A DNA stretch of 13,305 bases from Sedimentisphaerales bacterium (GTDB lineage Bacteria; Planctomycetota; Phycisphaerae; Sedimentisphaerales; Anaerobacaceae), in NCBI GenBank assembly GCA_016933985.1, contig JAFGTU010000452.1, forward strand, positions 1 through 13,305, given 5' to 3'. Below, piece by piece: positions 1 to 7,469 of the stretch. Position 1 is the first letter of the stretch. The number at the start of each line of letters is the position of its first letter. The position numbers were made by a program, and so were the translations under genes. Under the pieces are notes generated by a model. It saw only the letters and a list, made by a program, of their open reading frames with translations, did not search any database and had not been told where the DNA came from.

Positions 1-902
1 ATCGAGCCGCAGTAGCTCTCGTACAGGTCCGCGCCCATGCCAGCTACGTCGCCGACGTTATCGCCTACATTGTCGGCGATTGTGGCCGGGTTCCTCGGAT
101 CGTCCTCGGGAATTCCCGCCTCGACCTTGCCTACCAAGTCCGCCCCAACATCAGCGGCTTTCGTATAAATGCCGCCGCCGACGCGGGCAAACAGGGCCTG
201 CGTCGAGGCGCCCATCCCGAATGTAATCATTGTCGTCGTTATCTCGACGAGCTTATGCCTAGGCTCCATCCCCGCCTTGACCAGCTCTATGCCGAACAGG
301 GTGTAGCCATCACGCATGTGATCCACTGTGTAAACCAGCTTATCCAATATCAGATACCACAGCGAGATATCGAGCAGCCCGAAGCCCACAACCACAAGGC
401 CCATAACCGCGCCGGAACGAAAAGCCACTTGCAGCCCGCGATTCAGGTTCACGCTGGCGCCCTGGGCGGTCCGGGAAGAGGCATTCGTCGCCGTCTTCAT
501 CCCAAGAAAGCCGCATAGCCCGCTGAAGAACCCGCCCGTTAGAAACGCCACGGGCACAAACGGATTCTGCACCCCGTAATAGGCGCAGGCCGCGAAGATG
601 GCCAGTAAGATCATAAATACGAGCGCTACGACGCTATACTGCCTGAACAAATACGCGTACGCCCCCTCGCGGACATAGCGGGCGATTTCCACCATTCTCT
701 CGGTGCCTTCCGGGGCCTCCATCACCTTTTTGTAGAAGAACCAGGCAAAGCCCAGCGCCATTAGCGCCGCGGCCGGGGCAATCCACCAGCTCCACGGCGT
801 GCCGGTCAACTCAGTCGATCCTGCGCCTTCAGCCGCCATTGCCACCGTGCTAATAGCAAGACTCGCCGCTGAAAGGCCGACAATACTCTTGAGAATTTTC
901 AC
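1..902 (-). CDS. hppA: Membrane-bound ion-translocating pyrophosphatase (N-terminal part, runs off window)
   Basis: This family of integral membrane pumps hydrolyses pyrophosphate to two phosphates and uses the energy to move H+ and/or Na+ across the membrane. Reading the minus strand from a GTG at 902-900 gives 300 uninterrupted codons to the window edge. The diagnostic segments are TKAADVGADLVGKVE (residues 247-261) and EDDPRNPATIADNVGDNVGD (266-285), the Mg-PPi binding motifs of the family. Several hydrophobic helices are visible at about 40-57, 90-112, 115-133, 160-185 and 220-238. The start is supported by GGAG six bases upstream. Residues 1-24 look like a cleavable signal peptide (KILK, hydrophobic core, AMAA) in front of the first core helix. 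The residues that separate K-dependent from K-independent enzymes, and much of the ion-gate region, lie in the missing C-terminal part, so the pumped ion cannot be stated. The family call is very secure. Confidence 0.96.
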   Translation of the reverse strand, partial: MKILKSIVGLSAASLAISTVAMAAEGAGSTELTGTPWSWWIAPAAALMALGFAWFFYKKVMEAPEGTERMVEIARYVREGAYAYLFRQYSVVALVFMILLAIFAACAYYGVQNPFVPVAFLTGGFFSGLCGFLGMKTATNASSRTAQGASVNLNRGLQVAFRSGAVMGLVVVGFGLLDISLWYLILDKLVYTVDHMRDGYTLFGIELVKAGMEPRHKLVEITTTMITFGMGASTQALFARVGGGIYTKAADVGADLVGKVEAGIPEDDPRNPATIADNVGDNVGDVAGMGADLYESYCGS

Positions 903-988
903 TTTTGGCTCCTTTTTCAACTCGTTTCCAGTTTCCATTCATTCCGGTCTCGGCGGGATTGTCATACGTCCAGCCAAAAAGAACCGGT

Positions 989-1017
989 AGTAAAACAGAT
1001 TCCGCCGTGTAAGGCAA
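989..1017 (-). promoter_or_regulatory. Candidate sigma70-type promoter for hppA
   Basis: On the minus strand TTGCCT (1017-1012) and TTTACT (994-989) are separated by 17 bases, matching the -35 and -10 boxes at four positions each. The predicted transcript would start near 982 and leave a leader of about 80 nt before the GTG at 902. This was found by eye only. Confidence 0.35.
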
Positions 1018-1059
1018 GCAAAGAATCACGAATTCCAAGTGGCGGGGGGGGATTTTTGC

Positions 1060-1089
1060 TTGCATAGGGCGGGTAGCATCTGTTATACT
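1060..1089 (+). promoter_or_regulatory. Candidate extended -10 promoter for the secreted-protein operon
   Basis: TTGCAT (1060-1065) and TATACT (1084-1089) are 18 bases apart, and TG sits one base before the -10 box (TGTTATACT), giving an extended -10. The predicted start point is near 1096, so the transcript would have a leader of about 160 nt before the ATG at 1255. A run of eight G (1044-1051) ends just eight bases upstream of the -35 box. Confidence 0.55.
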
Positions 1090-1095
1090 AAGGTT

Positions 1096-1254
1096 TTATC
1101 GTGTGAAGAGCCGTTAGCGGCTTTGCACATACGTCAAGGAGGATCCTTTTACCGGCAGAAGATGTGGATTGCGGGCTTGTGCACGCGTGTTCTGAGATTT
1201 TTTGGTCTGCGGATGCTCACTTTTGGCGTCGGCGGATGTGAAAGGAGAGAAGTG
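1096..1254 (+). promoter_or_regulatory. 5' leader with two small hairpins and an orphan Shine-Dalgarno
   Basis: Between the predicted transcription start and the chosen start codon lie a hairpin AGCCG-TTAG-CGGCT (1109-1122) and a perfect AAGGAGG (1136-1142). The SD-like motif folds on itself as AAGGA-GGA-TCCTT and has no AUG or GUG at usable spacing. The nearest in-frame ATG (1162) is 19 bases away. The frame of the downstream gene is open through the leader, but the encoded sequence has no signal-peptide or domain character. No known riboswitch class was recognised. Confidence 0.35.
1242..1248 (+). promoter_or_regulatory. Ribosome binding site deciding the start at 1255
   Basis: AAGGAGA lies six bases before the ATG at 1255, while upstream in-frame starts (GTG 1039, ATG 1162) have no well-spaced SD. 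The GTG at 1039 also lies upstream of the predicted promoter. Starting at 1255 puts a clean signal peptide at the N-terminus. Confidence 0.75.
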
Positions 1255-2853
1255 ATGAGAGTGCTACTGAGTTTTATAGTTTTTTTCGGACTTTTGTCGG
1301 GCTTGTGCGGTTCAGCGGGCGCGGCCGTCTGGAAGTGGAACGATGATTTCATAGCGGCGTTTGTGGATGCGGAGGGCATCAACCGGCATCCCGGTTCTAC
1401 GGAGCCGGGCGAGCAATTCGACGGGCAGATGACGGGCACTCTTAATGTTCGCGGTCCCGGTGTGGATGTGTATTACGAGCTTGTCGATGGAGGAGGCAAT
1501 CCTGTGGATAATTCGGTGGCTGGGCTGGAGGTCTGGAAGCCGGACGGCGCGGACTGGCTGGGCCAGGGTCCGACGAGCGGGCTGGGGCTCGTGACTCAAT
1601 GGAGCAAGGCCCTGCACATGGATGCGACGGGATACAATTCATGTGAGATTCCGCTATGGTACAGAAGCGGCGCCGGCGCGATCGATGTGCGCGCATTCTG
1701 CGTGACGGGCACCGCGGTCGGCTGGACGGAGACGCAGATAGACTCGGCGACGGTAACGCTCAATCAGGGCGAGGGGACCAGGCTGGTGGTCGATTTGACG
1801 GCGGCGCCGGATATTACTCGGATGGTGAAAGTCGGGGTGGTGGTAGAAGCGCACGACAGCGCTATGAAGGGGGCGAAAGTGACGCTGCATATAGGGTCGG
1901 TTCCCGTGGAGACGGTGCGAATGGAGAATTACGGGCCGAACAGCGATTACAGATGGCTGGACACGGCGGACCAGGCGTACAGCAGCGCCTACCAGGCGAG
2001 CTATTCTTATGACGATGCGAACGTGGTTGTCACCTACAACACGGTGGGCGAGGGGCTGAGCGGGACGCTGACGGCCAGGAATCTCAAGCCGAATTTCGCC
2101 TATCAGTTCAAGCTGATCGGCGAACAGACGCATCAGCTTGGGGATACGAATTACGGCAGCAACGAGTTGATCGGGCTTAACGGCCGATGGTGGCGGCAGG
2201 AGTGGACAGGGTCATCGTGGACGACGGGATGGAACCTTAACAATAAGGGTGACGGCTCATCGCCGAACCCGAACGACCTGGTGTATTATGACAGTCGCGA
2301 CATCGCCGACCCTATTGGCGGCAGCCCTACAGGGCTTAGGTACTTGTACTCCGGTTACCGGGTGTTTGAGTATTTTATTACGGACGAGAACGGCGATGCA
2401 ACGCTCGAATACACGGTGAATAACTGCTACCACGTCCTGTGGAAGACTTCTCAGCACAGTCCCGGGTCAAACGACGGGCCGGTCGCCTCGCACACATTCG
2501 ACGTTGATCCGGGGGTGCATGCGCAGTACGACACGAATTACGGCGAGCAAACGGTTGGCGTCTTCGGGGAATGGGAGCGATTGCCGAAAGACGGCGTGGG
2601 ACTGCTGCCGGGCGACTACACGTGCTATGTCCTGCTGACCGAAGAGTCATTTCACGGCAGCGGTTTGCAGGGCTGGTGGGCGCATGCGATGAAGGGGAGC
2701 GTGCAATTCACCATCGTCGGCGAAGCGGAATGCACCGCGCCTATCAAGGGCGATTTGAATGACGACTGCAAGGTGGACTTGAAAGACCTGGCGGAACTTG
2801 GTAAAGTGTGGCTTCAGTGCAATCTCGATCCGCCGGAGGCGTGCTGGGAATAG
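1255..2853 (+). CDS. Secreted protein of unknown function with C-terminal dockerin-like repeat
   Basis: This 532-residue protein was not recognised as any named family. It begins with a signal peptide (MRVLLSFIVFFGLLSGLCGS, likely cleaved at SAGAA-V) and continues as a beta-rich, Trp/Gly/Asp-rich extracellular sequence with no helix-rich part. The last ~34 residues hold one degenerate dockerin/EF-hand type loop, GDLNDDCKVDLKDL (about 499-512), then a WLQC segment and a Cys near the end. Planctomycetota often carry such single half-dockerin tails on secreted proteins, and their role there (surface attachment or sorting) is not settled. Internal domains may include Ig/Fn3-like beta sandwiches around 165-270 and 395-490, but this is only suggested by alternating hydrophobic strands. 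The propeller gene begins 39 bases downstream with no terminator between, so the two are probably co-transcribed and both exported. Confidence 0.85.
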   Translation: MRVLLSFIVFFGLLSGLCGSAGAAVWKWNDDFIAAFVDAEGINRHPGSTEPGEQFDGQMTGTLNVRGPGVDVYYELVDGGGNPVDNSVAGLEVWKPDGADWLGQGPTSGLGLVTQWSKALHMDATGYNSCEIPLWYRSGAGAIDVRAFCVTGTAVGWTETQIDSATVTLNQGEGTRLVVDLTAAPDITRMVKVGVVVEAHDSAMKGAKVTLHIGSVPVETVRMENYGPNSDYRWLDTADQAYSSAYQASYSYDDANVVVTYNTVGEGLSGTLTARNLKPNFAYQFKLIGEQTHQLGDTNYGSNELIGLNGRWWRQEWTGSSWTTGWNLNNKGDGSSPNPNDLVYYDSRDIADPIGGSPTGLRYLYSGYRVFEYFITDENGDATLEYTVNNCYHVLWKTSQHSPGSNDGPVASHTFDVDPGVHAQYDTNYGEQTVGVFGEWERLPKDGVGLLPGDYTCYVLLTEESFHGSGLQGWWAHAMKGSVQFTIVGEAECTAPIKGDLNDDCKVDLKDLAELGKVWLQCNLDPPEACWE

Positions 2854-2892
2854 GGTCGGTGGACCACTTGCTTTTCAGATTGCAGGGATGCT

Positions 2893-5772
2893 ATGAAAGG
2901 TCGCAAAGTCACAGCACATTTGGGCATCATAAAACGGATTCGTCGTAATTTTGCAGTGGCGGCGTGGAAGCTGATGTTCTGGGCAGCTTTTTCCCCGCGG
3001 CTGGTCTGCTCGGTCTCGGCGGAGGATTCCTGGCCAATGCTGGGGCACGATGCTGGGCGGAGCGGGGCGACAGCGACGGAGGTTCGTCCACCTTTTGAGC
3101 GGAAGTGGTATCGGCTGTTCGGGGATGAGGGTCTGATGACGGGTGTTCAGCCGGTCGTCGCGGAGGGCAAGGTATTCGTCGGGACGATGGCGGGCAGGCT
3201 CTATGCGATAGACAGCGAGAGCGGAGAAGATGCTTGGACTTACAAGACGGGCGGGGCTATTCTGCACACTTGTGCGGTGGCGGGAGGGAAGGTCTTCTTC
3301 GGCAATACAGAAGGGCGGGTTTATGCGGTCGGCATCTCGGACGGCAAGCCAAGCTGGAGCTTTCAGACGGGAGTTGCGGTGTGGAACAGCCCTTTGGTCC
3401 ATAAGGGCGTCGTGATTGTGGGCGGGCGAGACGGGAAGGCTTATGCTATCGATGCCCAGAGCGGCGGGCTGAGATGGGCCGCTGATACCGGCGGTGCGGT
3501 TCTTTCAAGCCCGGCGATGGATATCAGGGCGGGGAGGGTTTATATCGCAAGCGAGGATATGCGCGTCTATGCGTTTGATTCCGGCAGCGGACGGCTGCTG
3601 TGGCGAAGCGAAAAGCTGCCGGGGGTGAGCTTTCGGGGTTATCATCCGGTTGTGGGGCCGGACGGGTCGGTGATGGTTACTGTTACGCCGGGGCTTTCAC
3701 TGGAGTCATTTGACCCTATTCTTTACGATATGGTAAAGGAGATATTCGGGGACTTTGCGAGTTGGCGGCATACGAAGGAAGAGAACGAGCGGCTGCGGGA
3801 GGAGAATTTCAAATTGCTCCAGAGGCCCGAGACTTATGAGGCGCAGCTCAACTATATCACCGAGCGGCTCAAAGAACAGCCCGCTTACCAGACGTTTTTT
3901 GTGCTGGACGGGGAGACGGGCAGACAAAAATTCGTTACGCCTATTGTCTATGGTGAGAGCATGAACGGAACGGGCGCGCCGCCGATAGTTACGCCGGACG
4001 GCAAGGTGTTTGTGAAGTTTCAGGCGCTTTTGCGGAGCCGGTATCAGCATTACTCGCCCTTCTTGAACGTTGGGTATCTTGATATTTCTACGGGCAGGAT
4101 AACTCCGCTTATGGACCAGTCGCGGACTTACGGATGGCACGATAGTCTGCTGCTGGTGCATGATGAGCAATGCCAGTTGTGCGTGGGCGGGCGGGTGCTT
4201 ATCAATACTCACCAGGACAATGTCAATGCGATGGATCTGGATACGTTGATAGGGTACGGCGAGCCTTTTAGCAGGAGTATCCACGAGCCTCAGCCGGGCG
4301 AGGGGTTGGGGATAGTGCTTGCTGTTATGCGGGGCGAATCGCTGCCTGTGGGGAAGGAATGGCTTGCTCGTGGGACGGCTGTCTATGGGGGCGGATCGGC
4401 GATAGACGTGCCGGTTTCGATAGCGGGCGACAGCTTCTATTACATCCCGACTCACGAAATAAACGCGGGCGCAGCGGTGATAGCGTACCGGATGAAGGCG
4501 GGCGGGCAGGCGAGCAAACAATCGGATACGCCTTCGGCCAAGCCGACGGAGGAGGAATGGAAGAAGATTCAGCAATCGCGGTGGGATTGGGATATGCTGG
4601 GGATGCCGCGACTCAATCACGTTCTCAAGGCGCTTCCTGGACAGGTCGCAGGGACGCAACAGCTGCCCGTTGGCGAGATGGGCGGCGAGCCGGCTATCGC
4701 GCTTAGCGATTCGCAGCTCGATGCGTTCATCTGGGAGGAGCCCGTTGTGGCATTTGCCGATCAAGGCGTGCCGGAAGCTCTGAGGGGTAAGCTGGCCGAG
4801 GAGGTGAGAGAGCTGATTTCGAGAGACTGGCGGCCTTTGGTCTTTCCGGCGGGCAAGCATCCGCGGGAGGCGTATCGCTTTTTCGTCGAGCCTACGGAGA
4901 CGCTTTACACTTTGGCGCGGGCGTATAACTATATCGATGCGAACCTGCAGAGAGAGGTTATGCGATATGTCGAGCGGCTCAGCTCTTCCGGCGGGCCGCT
5001 GGACGGGGCGACGGGGCAGCGGGAATTCGATGCGGGCAAGGGGGCTGTTCGCTCTTTTTATGATGTCCCGGAAGAGGAGATGTTTCGCATTGTCAGCGAT
5101 ATAACGAGGAACGACGTTGCCCGGCTGTATCCGCTTTGGCTATGGGGGCGGGCCAGCGGCGACTTCGGGAGAATCGAGCGCAATTGGAAGGAGCTGCGCA
5201 AAGTCGTCGAGAAGGGACCAAACAAGTTCGAGGAGGATTGCCGTAACGGGTATATTGCAGGGCTGATTGCGTACTGCCGAATGGCGAGGCAGATGAACGA
5301 CGAGGCGGCTGTGGAAAAGGGCTTGGCTAAGGTTCGCGATGCGCTTCGGGAGCGATTGGTTTACGAGTATGGGCATTGGAGGGGCGGAGTTATCTCGATG
5401 ATACCGGTCCAACGCTCGATATTCGCTCGCTGGCGACATTTGACCCCGGAGATGGGGCGATTCCTGGCGACCCATGCGGGGCGGATACACAGGCACCTGA
5501 TGGACGTTTATGTCGATTACCATCGGCCGACGTGGTTCTTGGCTTGGGGAGTCGAGACGATGTGGCGCAATGAGAGCGCGTTTGCGTTTCCGACGATGGC
5601 TGCGGAAGTCTTTACGGCTCGTGCGATGATTCTCGACGAGCCGGCAGAGAAGTTGGAGGGGTTTGTCGATATTCCGTGGTGCAAGGCGGATCTGTTTCAT
5701 ATCCAGAAGCTTGTCCTGTGCATGGAGGCACATGGCAAGACTTCCTGGCGGAACAGTTTTGGGAAGCAATAA
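2893..5772 (+). CDS. Large secreted PQQ-like beta-propeller protein with C-terminal helical domain
   Basis: The 959-residue product starts with a basic, long signal peptide (cleavage likely after CSVSA, about residue 43). Residues ~47-250 contain BamB/quinoprotein-type blades: SWPMLGHDAGRSG, then repeats of the form GKVFVGTMAGRLYAIDSESG, GRVYAV, GKAYAIDAQSG and RVYAFDSGSG, each followed by a Trp-containing strand. A charged helical insert (~288-330, EENERLREEN) interrupts the propeller, which resumes at FFVLDGETG and runs to about 535. A Ser/Lys/Pro linker (~537-557) leads to an alpha-helical region (~600-959) that resembles helical-repeat or toroid folds; I do not recognise its family. AGGG six bases upstream supports the ATG. 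PQQ-type blades are usually protein-interaction or assembly modules, and no PQQ-binding residues can be asserted. A CQLC pair is present but it is not a haem motif. The C-terminus appears frameshifted (see the entry at 5727-5918). Confidence 0.88.
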   Translation: MKGRKVTAHLGIIKRIRRNFAVAAWKLMFWAAFSPRLVCSVSAEDSWPMLGHDAGRSGATATEVRPPFERKWYRLFGDEGLMTGVQPVVAEGKVFVGTMAGRLYAIDSESGEDAWTYKTGGAILHTCAVAGGKVFFGNTEGRVYAVGISDGKPSWSFQTGVAVWNSPLVHKGVVIVGGRDGKAYAIDAQSGGLRWAADTGGAVLSSPAMDIRAGRVYIASEDMRVYAFDSGSGRLLWRSEKLPGVSFRGYHPVVGPDGSVMVTVTPGLSLESFDPILYDMVKEIFGDFASWRHTKEENERLREENFKLLQRPETYEAQLNYITERLKEQPAYQTFFVLDGETGRQKFVTPIVYGESMNGTGAPPIVTPDGKVFVKFQALLRSRYQHYSPFLNVGYLDISTGRITPLMDQSRTYGWHDSLLLVHDEQCQLCVGGRVLINTHQDNVNAMDLDTLIGYGEPFSRSIHEPQPGEGLGIVLAVMRGESLPVGKEWLARGTAVYGGGSAIDVPVSIAGDSFYYIPTHEINAGAAVIAYRMKAGGQASKQSDTPSAKPTEEEWKKIQQSRWDWDMLGMPRLNHVLKALPGQVAGTQQLPVGEMGGEPAIALSDSQLDAFIWEEPVVAFADQGVPEALRGKLAEEVRELISRDWRPLVFPAGKHPREAYRFFVEPTETLYTLARAYNYIDANLQREVMRYVERLSSSGGPLDGATGQREFDAGKGAVRSFYDVPEEEMFRIVSDITRNDVARLYPLWLWGRASGDFGRIERNWKELRKVVEKGPNKFEEDCRNGYIAGLIAYCRMARQMNDEAAVEKGLAKVRDALRERLVYEYGHWRGGVISMIPVQRSIFARWRHLTPEMGRFLATHAGRIHRHLMDVYVDYHRPTWFLAWGVETMWRNESAFAFPTMAAEVFTARAMILDEPAEKLEGFVDIPWCKADLFHIQKLVLCMEAHGKTSWRNSFGKQ

Positions 5773-5918
5773 GGCACGCTTATCTGTCATCAATCCGCAA
5801 CGACCCGACGCTGATGGACAAGTACACATTCTGGTATTACAAATACCAGGGTGATCCTATTAGCGTAACCGACACTTATGAGATTATGAATTTTCAGAAT
5901 ATGCGCAGATCGAATTGA
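5727..5918 (+). other. Out-of-frame likely C-terminal tail of the beta-propeller protein
   Basis: In the frame shifted by one base, 63 codons from GGC at 5727 to the TGA at 5916 encode a protein-like tail containing TWQDFLAEQFWEAI, KYTFWYYKYQGDP and YEIMNFQNM. By contrast the upstream gene's own frame ends abruptly as HGKTSWRNSFGKQ at 5772. Restoring one G in the GGAGG stretch at 5724-5728 would join the two as LVLCMEGTWQDF and give about 1008 residues. An independent gene from the GTG at 5676 is less likely because its first 17 residues overlap conserved-looking sequence in the other frame and no SD is evident. No clear -1 slippery heptamer was seen, so a one-base deletion, either genuine or an assembly error, is the simplest explanation. 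Confidence 0.55.
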
Positions 5919-5978
5919 CTCTATTCGTAAGTGATCACCGCAGGGGTGGCGGCTAAACGAGGAGCAAGGGGGTATTTG

Positions 5979-7469
5979 TTATTGGTTCACGTTTACGAGT
6001 TTTGTTACGCCATAGTTTCGGCTTGTGAATGCGTCTGCTGCGGGGAGCTGGTCTCGCGGGATTACGATTAGGGGATTATCCATTTCGAATTCGATTACAT
6101 CATATTTGGAGTCGGGCCTGAGCTTCTGGGCGGTTAAGATGTCGGCGATGGAGCGTATGGTCATGCCGTTGAATTTGCTGACGACGATTTGTCCGAGATC
6201 TTTGTAGCCGAGGTTGACGGGGGAAGGCAGGACGTAGCTGAGTATTACGATGTCGCTGCGGTCGGGGGTCGGCTTGAAGGCGAGGTCGCGGTAGTAGTGA
6301 TAGAGGTGCGGGGAGACCTTTCCGCTCCAGTCGTCGCCCCAGCGGGTAAGGTATTCTCGCGTCAGCTTTTGAAGGATGAATCCTGCGGTGATGACGTATT
6401 CGGGCTGGCGGTCGTACTCGTGGTAAGGTATGAGCATTTCATCGGCGCGGAAGTTCTTGATGTCGGCGTTGATCTGTTGCTTTTTTCCGTCGCGCCAGAC
6501 GGCGAATACGACTTTATCGCCGACGCTCTTACAGGTAATGAGGTGCTCGAAGTCGAGCTGCTCGTACTTTTCGTGGCGGAATCGTCCGTAGGAATCGAGT
6601 GCGTAGCCGTCGATGGCGAGTATAACGTCGCCTTGTTCGAGGACATCGGAGCCGGTTCCGAGCGTATAGACATCGCGGACATAGACGCCATCCTTTAGAG
6701 ATTCGGGCATTTTGAGGAAGGCTCGCATGGCCGGATCAAGAAGCTCAGAAACAGCGAAGCCGACGGCTCCGAAACCTTTGTAATCCTTCTTTGCGGCGGC
6801 GGCCAGGAAGGCGTTAATGACCTTGCCTGAGATCAGGCCGGCCTCTTTGTTGTCGTTGGCCCAGTAGGCAATACCTATGGCTTTAGAACCGATGCAATAC
6901 ACCTGGCCCGTGCTTGTGTTGCGAGAGGTATTGGCGACTACGTAATGCAGACGTTTCTCATAAGAAGCGTTAGTCTGCAGGACGCTTGCGCGATCGAGAT
7001 ATGCTCGTCCGTTGTATATTCTGTTGTCCGATGAGAGCCAGTAGAAATCGACCTCTGCGCCCTTTGGGTAGTCTTCGGAGAAAACAAGGGGCTTTAAGGG
7101 CTCAGTCATTGAATTCGGGTCGAGCTCGATCAGGCACAGATTGCTTTCGTAATCGACGAGCTTGATCTTTGCGGGTATGAATTCGTTTTGTCCGAGCCTG
7201 AGGGCCTTTACGTACGCGAGATCGGCGACGTTCCAGGCGGTTGTGAGCACTTGGTATTCGCCGACTGCGCATGCGTGGGCGTGGTTTTGAGTAAGGTCTT
7301 TGCGTCTCCAGGGCTGTATTTGCTCGTAGCCGTAGAAGGATATTTCGAGGGATACGACGGACTGCTTCATTGCTTCGGTTAGCGCATTCCTTTCGGCGGC
7401 GATTGCCGGACGGAGAAACGCCGTGACCAAAGCGAATACGATTGATAACAGGGCTGTTTGCTTATTCAT
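5979..7469 (-). CDS. Deg/HtrA-like pseudoprotease with PDZ domain
   Basis: This 496-residue exported protein (signal peptide MNKQTALLSIVFALVTAFL, cleavage near AIAA) is a clear paralogue of the adjacent gene (7466-8959), with the same length and domain order: trypsin-like S1C domain (~30-225), PDZ domain (~232-340) and a second PDZ-like C-terminal domain (~355-470). Shared blocks include YKGFG, DVILAIDGY, RQPEYV-AGF and REYLTRWGDDW. By my alignment the catalytic His is replaced by Trp79 (LTTAWNV against LTNAHNV) and the catalytic Asp by Asn110 (ESNLCLI against DCDLAIL). The Ser may remain at 186 but in the altered context NTSTGQ instead of GNSGGP, so peptidase activity is not expected. The start has GGAGGG six bases upstream. 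ATG overlaps the stop of the upstream protease as ATGA, implying translational coupling. A role as regulator or partner of the active protease is inference. Confidence 0.88.
   Translation of the reverse strand: MNKQTALLSIVFALVTAFLRPAIAAERNALTEAMKQSVVSLEISFYGYEQIQPWRRKDLTQNHAHACAVGEYQVLTTAWNVADLAYVKALRLGQNEFIPAKIKLVDYESNLCLIELDPNSMTEPLKPLVFSEDYPKGAEVDFYWLSSDNRIYNGRAYLDRASVLQTNASYEKRLHYVVANTSRNTSTGQVYCIGSKAIGIAYWANDNKEAGLISGKVINAFLAAAAKKDYKGFGAVGFAVSELLDPAMRAFLKMPESLKDGVYVRDVYTLGTGSDVLEQGDVILAIDGYALDSYGRFRHEKYEQLDFEHLITCKSVGDKVVFAVWRDGKKQQINADIKNFRADEMLIPYHEYDRQPEYVITAGFILQKLTREYLTRWGDDWSGKVSPHLYHYYRDLAFKPTPDRSDIVILSYVLPSPVNLGYKDLGQIVVSKFNGMTIRSIADILTAQKLRPDSKYDVIEFEMDNPLIVIPRDQLPAADAFTSRNYGVTKLVNVNQ

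Noticed and set aside
1039..1254. N-terminal extension of the half-dockerin protein from GTG 1039 or ATG 1162
   Set aside because: The GTG lies upstream of the proposed promoter, neither codon has a well-spaced SD, and both would bury the signal peptide that begins at 1255.
4159..4206. CQLC motif in the propeller protein as a possible cytochrome c haem site
   Set aside because: The CxxC pair is not followed by His, so it cannot be a standard CxxCH haem attachment site.
3706..4860. 384-residue open frame on the minus strand
   Set aside because: It lies wholly inside the propeller gene, is Arg/Pro/His/Leu-rich with no recognisable domain, and is the kind of antisense frame expected from GC-rich coding sequence.
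5676..5918. Independent 80-residue gene overlapping the end of the propeller gene
   Set aside because: Its first part overlaps plausible coding sequence in the other frame and it has no SD. A frameshifted C-terminus explains it better.
5931..5938. GTGATCAC palindrome between the convergent genes as a terminator or operator
   Set aside because: The palindrome is eight bases with no loop and no T-run; such sites occur by chance and no convincing terminator is visible in 5919-5978.
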